This document shows positions 57,389 through 64,000 of a stretch of DNA of 64,000 nt, piece after piece. The translations under genes and the position numbers were made by a program. The stretch is from Mycoplana dimorpha (GTDB lineage: Bacteria > Pseudomonadota > Alphaproteobacteria > Rhizobiales > Rhizobiaceae). The number at the start of each line of letters is the position of its first letter. Within the stretch, counting starts at the first letter, position 1. The stretch is from positions 186,001-250,000 of the forward strand of contig NZ_PZZZ01000005.1 in NCBI RefSeq assembly GCF_003046475.1, written 5' to 3'. A model generated the notes under the pieces. It did not search any database. It was given only the letters and a program-made list of their open reading frames with translations, and was not told the origin of the DNA.

Positions 57389-57503
57389 GTCGCAGCCCGT
57401 CACCTCGACGGGTCATCCTTGACAACCGGACGCGATGCACGTCTGAATGTACCCAAGGGGCTCTGTTAGATTGGGTCATTGTCTCCGACGCGAAAGGGAT
57501 AGC

Positions 57504-59303
57504 ATGGCGCCTGTTTCGCAAGCCGAGGGGAAACGCTTCCAGCTCATCCTGATCAAGCCCTCGCACTATGACGACGATGGCTACGTGATCCGCTGGTGGC
57601 GGCCGATGATCCCCTCGAATTCGCTGGCCGCCCTCTATGGGCTGGCCGCCGACTGCGCGGAGCGCAATGTGCTCGGCCCGGACGTTGCCATCGACATCAC
57701 GGCGATCGACGAGACGAATACCAGGATCGATTTCCCGGCCCTTCTGCGCCGGCTTGGCCAGCACGCCAATTTCGGCCTGGTGGCGCTTGTGGGCGTCCAA
57801 TCCAACCAGTATCCGCGTGCCCTCGATATCGCGCGGCCGTTCCGTGAGGCCGGCCTTCCGGTTGCAATCGGCGGCTTCCACGTGTCGGGCTGCATTGCCA
57901 TGCTCGAGGGCACGGCGGTGGACCTCGACGCCTGCCGCAAGATGGGCGTTGCCATGTTCGCGGGCGAGGCGGAAGGCCGTCTCGACACGGTGCTGCGCGA
58001 TGCGGCTGGCGGCAAGCTGGAGCCGATCTACAACTTCATGGACGATCTGCCCGGCATCGGCGACATGCCCGTCCCGTTCCTGCCGAAGGAGAATGTCGCC
58101 CGCACGCTCGGCCTGAGCACGAGCTTCGATGCCGGGCGCGGCTGTCCCTATCAATGCTCCTTCTGCACGATCATCAACGTGCAGGGGCGCAAGTCGCGCT
58201 TCCGCTCGGCCGATGACGTCGAGAAGCTCGTGCGGATGAACTGGGCTCAGGGCGTGCACAAATTCTTCATCACCGACGACAATTTCGCCCGCAACAAGGA
58301 ATGGGAGACGATCTTCGACCGGCTGATCGAACTGCGGGAGAAGGATGGCATTCCGCTCGGCCTCTTGATCCAGGTCGATACGCTCTGCCACAAGATCCCG
58401 AACTTCATCGAAAAGGCAAAGCGTGCCGGCGTTACCCGCGTTTTCATCGGCCTTGAGAACGTCAACCCCGACAACCTCACCTCGGCGAAGAAGAACCAGA
58501 ACAAGATCACCGAATACCGGAAAATGCTGCTGGCCTGGAAGGCGCAGGGCATCATCACGCTCGCAGGCTATATCCTCGGCTTTCCGGCCGATACGCCCGA
58601 GAGCATCCGGCGCGACATCGCCATCATTCAGCACGAACTGCCGATCGACATCGTCGAGTTTTTCACCCTCACACCGTTGCCGGGTTCGGAGGATCACCAG
58701 AAGCTCTGGAAGAACAACGTGGAGATGCGGGGCGATCTCAACGTGTATGATCTCGAGCACGTGTGCACCGCGCATCCGAAGATGAGCCGGGAAGCGTGGG
58801 AGGGCATATACCGCGAGGCATGGCAGCTCTATTACTCGCCCGAGCACATGAAGACGCTGCTGCGCCGCGCGGCGGCGACCGGGGTGCCGCTCGGAAGCCT
58901 GGTCAAGCTGCTCGTCTCCTTCGCAACGATGCTGCCGCTTGAAAACGTGCATCCCCTGCAGAGCGGACTTCTGCGCCTGAAGCACCCCTCCGAGCGGCGC
59001 CCGGGGCTGGAGCAGGCACACCCGCTGATCTTCTGGCCGCAGTTTGCATGGGAGACGCTGCGCAAGCATGTGGCCCTCGCGGGCACCATCGTCCGGCTGA
59101 CGGCTGCCGCTTACCGGATCTCCCGCGATCCGGCTTCAAAGGCCTACATGGATCAGGCGCTGACACCCGTCGGAGCCGACGACGAGGAAACGCGCGATCT
59201 GTTCACCAAGACGGCCGGCGGTGCGGCGGCGGTGGCTCACGCAAGGAAGGTCGCAGCACTCACCCAAGCAAGTTCGGGCGGCAGTGCCGATCGCCATTCC
59301 TGA
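57504..59303 (+). CDS. Radical SAM protein with B12-binding domain
   Basis: A 599-residue protein. Residues 10-165 resemble a cobalamin-binding domain (VGVQSNQYPRALDIARPF; AIGGFHVSGC), without a clear DxHxxG, so B12 may bind base-off/His-off or not at all. The radical SAM core begins near 205 with CPYQCSFC (C214, C218, C221), the [4Fe-4S] ligands, and holds the GxIxGxPx-type AGYILGFPADTPES. Family members methylate or rearrange unreactive carbons, as in hopanoid or antibiotic pathways; the substrate is unknown. ATG 57504 follows AAAGGGA. No pathway neighbours are present. Confidence 0.85.
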   Translation: MAPVSQAEGKRFQLILIKPSHYDDDGYVIRWWRPMIPSNSLAALYGLAADCAERNVLGPDVAIDITAIDETNTRIDFPALLRRLGQHANFGLVALVGVQSNQYPRALDIARPFREAGLPVAIGGFHVSGCIAMLEGTAVDLDACRKMGVAMFAGEAEGRLDTVLRDAAGGKLEPIYNFMDDLPGIGDMPVPFLPKENVARTLGLSTSFDAGRGCPYQCSFCTIINVQGRKSRFRSADDVEKLVRMNWAQGVHKFFITDDNFARNKEWETIFDRLIELREKDGIPLGLLIQVDTLCHKIPNFIEKAKRAGVTRVFIGLENVNPDNLTSAKKNQNKITEYRKMLLAWKAQGIITLAGYILGFPADTPESIRRDIAIIQHELPIDIVEFFTLTPLPGSEDHQKLWKNNVEMRGDLNVYDLEHVCTAHPKMSREAWEGIYREAWQLYYSPEHMKTLLRRAAATGVPLGSLVKLLVSFATMLPLENVHPLQSGLLRLKHPSERRPGLEQAHPLIFWPQFAWETLRKHVALAGTIVRLTAAAYRISRDPASKAYMDQALTPVGADDEETRDLFTKTAGGAAAVAHARKVAALTQASSGGSADRHS

Positions 59304-59359
59304 TCAAGGACGTTTCCCGCACAGCGTATCCACACCGACCGGGAGCTCACGCGCCCGGC

Positions 59360-61444
59360 TTACTCCACGAACACCCGCACGCTTGCCGCCCGGCCAACTG
59401 CGTCGATCACCGTCAGCGTGGAATAGCCTGCGCCGTCGGGCACCCATTCGGCGGTGCGCCGGCGGAAACTTTCCGGCAGCATCCTGCCGTTGGCGAGCCA
59501 GCGGAACGGGGCGCGGCCGCCCTGCAGCTTCAGCGCCAGCGGTGCGATCGCGCTGCCGGATCTGGCGCCGAGCTCCACATGCGCCCCTTCCGGCGGATAG
59601 ACGATCTGCGGTGCCGGCTCGCGGGCCGTAGCCGAAACGAGGCCGCCGTCGGTGCGGGCGAAACGGCGAAGGCCTATCGGCAGCTCGGACTGGGCGATCC
59701 GGACCGCGCCCGGCGGCGCCTTCGGCAGCGGCGTGATCGCCACGCCGGATTTGGAGAAGGCCTCGAACAGGATCGGCGCGGCCGCCCCGTAGCCGGTCAG
59801 GCCGGGCACCGCGGCATTGTCGGCGCGGCCGACCCAGACGCCGAGCACGTGGCGGCCGTCATAGCCGACCGACCAGGCATCGCGGTAGCCATAGCTGGTG
59901 CCGGTCTTGTAGGCGATGCCAAGCCTTCGGCTGCCGCGTGGCGGCAGCACGGCGGAAAGCACGTCGGAAACGTTCCAGGCCGCCACCGGATCGAGCAGGG
60001 GATCGCCGACCACAACCTCCGGCGCCGCTTCGACCCCGTCGCCGAGCCGCACGATGCTGCCCTGATTGGCAAGCGCGGCATAGAGCTGGACGAGGTCGCG
60101 CAGCCTGATGCCGGCGCCGCCAAGGCCGATCGCCAGCCCCGGCGCCTCGCCGGCGGGCAGCGCCAGCCGGACGTCGGCGCGACGCAGCCGCACCATCAGC
60201 CGCGTCGGTCCGACGGCGTCGAGCAGCCGCACCGCCGGAACGTTGAGGGAGAGCTGCAGCGCTTCGCGCACGCTGACGTCGCCCTGGTAGCTCATGTCGA
60301 AATTGCGCGGCCGGTAGCCGAAGAAATCGGCCGGCCGATCCTCGACGATCGTCTCCTGCGCGACCAGCCCCTCTTCGAAGGCGAGCCCGTAGATGAAGGG
60401 TTTCAGCGCCGAGCCGGGCGAGCGGACCTGGCGCGTCATGTCGATCCAGCCTGCGCGGGTGGCGTCGAAATAGTCGGCCGAGCCGACCTCGCCGACGATC
60501 GCGCCGGTCCTGGCATCGGCCATCACCATGGCGACGGAAAGCTTTTCGCCGAGCCGAGCGGCGGCGTCGCGGGCGACCGTCTCCAGCGCCTGCTGTATGT
60601 CGCGCTTGATCGTCGTCTCGTGGCGCGGGCGCCCGGGATCCTTGCGCAGCGCGAGTTCGGAGAGGTGCGGCGCCAGCGCCGGAAGCTGCAGGCGGCGGCC
60701 GGGAACGCCTTCCGCCGAGGCGCGCTCCGCCTCGCCCTCGCCGATGACGGTGGAGACGGCCAGCCGCGCCAGCACGCGCGCGCGCGCCGCTTCGGCTTCC
60801 TTCGGGAAGCGATCGGGGCGCCGGCGTTCGGGCAGTTGCGGCAGGGCGACCAGAAGCGCTGATTCGGCGATCGAAAGCCGTCGCGGCTCCTTGCCGAAAT
60901 AGGCAAGGCTCGCCGCCCGCACGCCTTCGAGATTGCCGCCATAGGGGGCGTGGGTGAGGTAGAGATCGAGGATCTCCGCCTTGGTGAGCCGTCGCTCGAT
61001 CTGGAGGGCGCGGGCTATCTGCCTGATCTTGGCCAGCACCGAGCGGTTTTCCCGTGGCTCGATCAGTCGCGCCACCTGCATCGACAGCGTCGAGGCGCCG
61101 GAGACGATGCGGCCGTTGCCGACGAACTGGCCGGCGGCGCGCAACAGAGCGAACGGATCGACGCCCTTGTGCTCGTAGAAACGCTGGTCCTCGTAGGCGA
61201 TCAGCATGCGGACGAACTGCGGGTCGACGTCACTTGCCGTCGTCTGCAGCCGCCAGAGCCCTTCGGAGGTCGCAAAGGGGCGCAGCAGCCGCCCGTCCGC
61301 GTCGACCACCTCGCGGGACACCTCCTTCGCCTGCTCGAGCGGCGGCGGATAGGCCCGGTTGGCCCAGTCAAGGCCGTGCAGCAGGGCGGTGCAGAGAGCC
61401 GCACCACCCACCAGGGCAAACAGGCCGTTGCGCAGCCGGGACAC
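59360..61444 (-). CDS. pbpC: Penicillin-binding protein 1C
   Basis: A 694-residue bifunctional peptidoglycan synthase. After an N-terminal anchor (residues 8-26), the GT51 glycosyltransferase domain shows YEDQRFYEHKGVDPFALLRA (E85) and GASTLSMQVARLIEP; the transpeptidase domain has S345-A-L-K348 (SPGSALKP), a SLN motif and YKTGTSYGYRDAW. A C-terminal PBP1C-specific domain follows (about 600-694). It starts 11 bases behind the alpha-2-macroglobulin gene, the usual pairing of pbpC and yfhM-like genes. Confidence 0.95.
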   Translation of the reverse strand: MSRLRNGLFALVGGAALCTALLHGLDWANRAYPPPLEQAKEVSREVVDADGRLLRPFATSEGLWRLQTTASDVDPQFVRMLIAYEDQRFYEHKGVDPFALLRAAGQFVGNGRIVSGASTLSMQVARLIEPRENRSVLAKIRQIARALQIERRLTKAEILDLYLTHAPYGGNLEGVRAASLAYFGKEPRRLSIAESALLVALPQLPERRRPDRFPKEAEAARARVLARLAVSTVIGEGEAERASAEGVPGRRLQLPALAPHLSELALRKDPGRPRHETTIKRDIQQALETVARDAAARLGEKLSVAMVMADARTGAIVGEVGSADYFDATRAGWIDMTRQVRSPGSALKPFIYGLAFEEGLVAQETIVEDRPADFFGYRPRNFDMSYQGDVSVREALQLSLNVPAVRLLDAVGPTRLMVRLRRADVRLALPAGEAPGLAIGLGGAGIRLRDLVQLYAALANQGSIVRLGDGVEAAPEVVVGDPLLDPVAAWNVSDVLSAVLPPRGSRRLGIAYKTGTSYGYRDAWSVGYDGRHVLGVWVGRADNAAVPGLTGYGAAAPILFEAFSKSGVAITPLPKAPPGAVRIAQSELPIGLRRFARTDGGLVSATAREPAPQIVYPPEGAHVELGARSGSAIAPLALKLQGGRAPFRWLANGRMLPESFRRRTAEWVPDGAGYSTLTVIDAVGRAASVRVFVE

Positions 61445-61455
61445 AGGTCGTCTCC

Positions 61456-64000
61456 CTATTCGGCCAGCACCTGCATCCGCCCCGTCGCCGTGCGGGCGGA
61501 GAACTGCGGCCGGTACATGTCCTCGACCGTTGCCGCCGGGTGGTCATAGGTGCCGGGCGTCACCGCGCGCACTACATAGGCAAGGGTAATGCCGTTGTTG
61601 TTGCCCGCGGAACGGTCGAAGGCGGCGACGAAACGGTCGCTGCGGAACTCGGTGTGCGCCGCCTCGACCTCGCCGATCCATTCGAAGTTGGAAAGGTCGG
61701 CGCTGCTGACGAGGCTCGGATTGTCGATCTCGAAGCCGGCCGGCAAGAGATCGGTGATCAGCACCCGCGCCTGCCAGGGATTGTTCTCAGTCACCTTCAG
61801 CACGACGACATACCGCTCGTTCTGGCGGGCCTGGGAGACGTTCGCCGGTTCGCCGTCCAACGTGTAGTAGCTGCGCTCGATGGCAAAACCGTCGCCGCCG
61901 GCCGGCAGCGGCTGGGCGGGCGCCGCGACCGTCGTCAGCACGGTCGAGACAGGCTCCTTGCCGCGGTTGACGATGGTGACCGGCCGGTGCTGCAGATCCT
62001 CGCCGCTCATGCGGGCGGCATAGCGGCCGTCGTGCGCCGCACCGTTGACCTCGAGGCGGAGCGAATCGTCCTCGTTCAGGATCGCGCGGGCGGCAAGCAG
62101 CATCCAGGCCTGCTCCTGGGTGCTGGTGTAGGCCTTCCGGTCCCACTCGCCGGCGACGAACGCCGCAAGCTGCGGGATTATCGCCGGAGCGGGCCGGCTC
62201 TCGGCGGCGAGCGCCAGCACGGCCGCGCCGTCGCGCAAGGCCGAGCCGTAGTCGGATCGTGCGAGGCTGACATTGGTGATGTCGGTCGACACGCGCAGCG
62301 CCTCCCGGAAGATCCGGTCGGCGCGCTGTGCATCGCCGTAGAGCCCGAGGGCGGCGGCGATGTGAGCCTTGGCGAGCGGGGTCGGGAATTCGGAAAGGCG
62401 CGTGTCGGCATAGTAGCGCAGGTCGCTGATCGCGGCCTTGCGATTGCGGGCCAGCACGTAGAGCGCATAGGCGATCTCGTTGCCGCGCTCCTGAACGTTG
62501 TTGTCGTAGGACAGCGCGTTCTGCAGATTGTCGAGCGCCTGCGCCATCGCCTGCTCGGGAACCTCGAAGCCCTGCTCGCGGGCCCGCGTCAGGAAATCGC
62601 TGATGTAGGCGTCGAGCCAGAGGTCGCCGTAGCCCGGCCCCCACAGCCCGAAGCTGCCGGAGGAGGACTGGTCGGAGAGCACGCGGAAGATCGCCTCCTG
62701 CACCCGCTTCTTCGTATCGGCGTCGTCGGCAAGCCCTGTGTTCTTCGAGAGTTCGCTGAGATAGAGCAGCGGCAGCGCGCGGCTGGTCGTCTGCTCGGCG
62801 CAGCCATAGGGGTACCGGTCGAGCGTCATCAGCAGGGCGGGAATGTCGAAGGCGGCGGAGCGCGAGACGTTGACCGCCACCGAAGCGCCGCCGAGGATGC
62901 TATCTGCCAAGAGCTGGTCGTCGATCGTCAGGCTGCCGCCGGCGGCAAGTTGCAGAACGCGCCGCGTGGTGACCGGAAGGGTCGCAGGCCGCACGGGAAT
63001 GTCGAGCGCCTGCTCCCAGCTGTGGCCGGTGCCATCGGACAGCGCCACCGTGATGGCGCCGTTGCCGACCTCGCCGCCTATGAGCGGCATGGTCAGGTCG
63101 GCCTTGCCGCCCGCCTCCAGTCGGACGGTCTGCGCTGCCACGGTCTGCTCGACCAGCACCGCCGCGTTGTGGGTGATCGCCAACTGGTAATCGCCCGTCG
63201 GCGCATCCGTATTGGCGATGTCGAGCCGAAGCGCCGCCCGGTCCCCGGGCGCCAGGAATTTTGGCAGGCTGGCGGTGACGACCACCGGATCGCGGATGAT
63301 GACGTCGGCCATGCCGTGGCCGATGCCGTCCTTCGACCAGGCGACGGCCATGATGCGGGCGGTGCCGTTGAACTGCGGAATCTCGAAGGAGACCTTCGCC
63401 TTGCCCTCGGCGTCGAGGTTTACGGGGCCGGAGAAGAAGGCGACGAGTTTTTGGGTCGGCGGGCTGCCCTCCAGGGCCATCTGGCCGCCGTCGCCGCCGG
63501 TGCGAAGCCGCCCCGTCGCCCCGAGCGAGCCGTCGATCAGCCGCCCGTACAGATCGCGGATCTCGAGACCGAGGCGGCGCTGGCCAAAGTACCAGCCGTC
63601 CGGATCGGGCGCCTCGTAGCGGGTGAGGTTGAGGATGCCGACGTCGACGGCGGCCACCGTCACGTAAGCGTCCTCGTTGGCGCCGGCGCCTTCGACCGAC
63701 ACTGCGATCTCGAGCGGCTGGCGCGGCAGCGTCTTCTCCGGAACGTCGAGGTTTACGGCGAGCTTGCGCCCGGCCGGATCGACCTTCAGCCATTTGATGC
63801 CGATGGCGCGCATCGGCATGCGGCTTTCGCGGGCGTCGCCGGGGCGATAGAGCGTGGCGGTGACGTAGGCGCCGGCACCCCAGTCGGCGGTGACGGGGAT
63901 CTCGACCTCGCCGCCGGTCCCGCTGAGCGAGGCGGTGCTGACGGAGATCAGGCTTTCGGTGCCGTTCGTGACGAGTAGCTCGCCGGCATAGCGGGTGGAG
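61456..64000 (-). CDS. Bacterial alpha-2-macroglobulin, N-terminus cut by window edge
   Basis: The frame is open to the right edge, so only the C-terminal 847 residues are here; the full protein is usually about 1,600-1,900 residues. It shows macroglobulin beta-domains, a bait-region-like part (EDAYVTVAAVDVGILNLTRY) and the thioester motif CAEQ in YPYGCAEQTTSRALPLLYLS, followed by the alpha-helical thioester domain and the receptor-like C-terminus. Such periplasmic lipoproteins trap attacking proteases through the thioester and are encoded with pbpC to help repair the wall. The first part of the gene lies beyond position 64000. Confidence 0.94.
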   Translation of the reverse strand, partial: STRYAGELLVTNGTESLISVSTASLSGTGGEVEIPVTADWGAGAYVTATLYRPGDARESRMPMRAIGIKWLKVDPAGRKLAVNLDVPEKTLPRQPLEIAVSVEGAGANEDAYVTVAAVDVGILNLTRYEAPDPDGWYFGQRRLGLEIRDLYGRLIDGSLGATGRLRTGGDGGQMALEGSPPTQKLVAFFSGPVNLDAEGKAKVSFEIPQFNGTARIMAVAWSKDGIGHGMADVIIRDPVVVTASLPKFLAPGDRAALRLDIANTDAPTGDYQLAITHNAAVLVEQTVAAQTVRLEAGGKADLTMPLIGGEVGNGAITVALSDGTGHSWEQALDIPVRPATLPVTTRRVLQLAAGGSLTIDDQLLADSILGGASVAVNVSRSAAFDIPALLMTLDRYPYGCAEQTTSRALPLLYLSELSKNTGLADDADTKKRVQEAIFRVLSDQSSSGSFGLWGPGYGDLWLDAYISDFLTRAREQGFEVPEQAMAQALDNLQNALSYDNNVQERGNEIAYALYVLARNRKAAISDLRYYADTRLSEFPTPLAKAHIAAALGLYGDAQRADRIFREALRVSTDITNVSLARSDYGSALRDGAAVLALAAESRPAPAIIPQLAAFVAGEWDRKAYTSTQEQAWMLLAARAILNEDDSLRLEVNGAAHDGRYAARMSGEDLQHRPVTIVNRGKEPVSTVLTTVAAPAQPLPAGGDGFAIERSYYTLDGEPANVSQARQNERYVVVLKVTENNPWQARVLITDLLPAGFEIDNPSLVSSADLSNFEWIGEVEAAHTEFRSDRFVAAFDRSAGNNNGITLAYVVRAVTPGTYDHPAATVEDMYRPQFSARTATGRMQVLAE

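Overview
The window is a stretch of a GC-rich alphaproteobacterial chromosome, most like the Rhizobiaceae (Rhizobium/Ensifer/Shinella group). This rests on the gene order glgP-glgB-glgC-glgA-pgm-glgX, the three-part transhydrogenase pntAA-pntAB-pntB preceded by an aa3-oxidase subunit IV gene, soxBDAG, a solitary rpsU, a COG0523 GTPase coupled to a WD40 gene, and rhizobial-looking intergenic inverted repeats. There is one tRNA (Val-GAC), no rRNA, no CRISPR array, and no transposase or integrase. The genus is inference and cannot be fixed from this window.

Layout. 0-5.3 kb: a LysR regulator cut by the left edge, an ornithine decarboxylase with a long structured leader, an acetyltransferase, a small H-x-H membrane protein, a glyoxalase-superfamily-like protein and a carbenicillinase-type class A beta-lactamase. 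5.3-8.9 kb (minus strand): a VOC protein, a WD40 protein coupled to a His-rich metal GTPase, and a creatininase-family hydrolase. 8.9-13 kb: MarR and LacI regulators, a 2-hydroxyacid dehydrogenase, a small secreted protein and a PuuD-like glutamine amidotransferase. 13.3-20 kb: a membrane GGDEF-EAL protein, a FeeM-like N-acyltransferase with a CtrA-type box, and the pnt operon. 20-22 kb: a dispersed repeat, a TPR lipoprotein and rpsU. 22-28.4 kb: soxBDAG, a RHH/ParE toxin-antitoxin pair under a long perfect palindrome, and a MaoC hydratase. 28.6-39.8 kb: the glycogen operon on the minus strand. 40-45.3 kb: a TadG-like vWA protein, a VOC protein, a DUF899 protein and ilvD. 45.6-50.2 kb: a GntR regulator with dgoD, a lipoprotein hydrolase, two small genes and tRNA-Val. 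50.5-55.7 kb: a leucine/isovalerate operon (liuA, liuB, a Rid protein, liuD). 55.7-57.4 kb: a two-gene membrane cassette bounded by a copy of the liuD 3' end. 57.5-64 kb: a B12/radical SAM protein, then pbpC and a thioester-type alpha-2-macroglobulin on the minus strand, the latter cut by the right edge.

How the genes work together. Most of the window is central and catabolic metabolism: glycogen synthesis and breakdown, sarcosine demethylation to glycine and C1 units, leucine degradation to methylglutaconyl-CoA, galactonate dehydration, branched-chain amino acid synthesis, polyamine synthesis and NADPH balance by transhydrogenase. The less explained parts are the cassette behind liuD, the CtrA-box/FeeM-like/GGDEF-EAL neighbourhood, the Rid protein without its active-site arginine inside the liu operon, the R-S-G type beta-lactamase and several small unassigned proteins.
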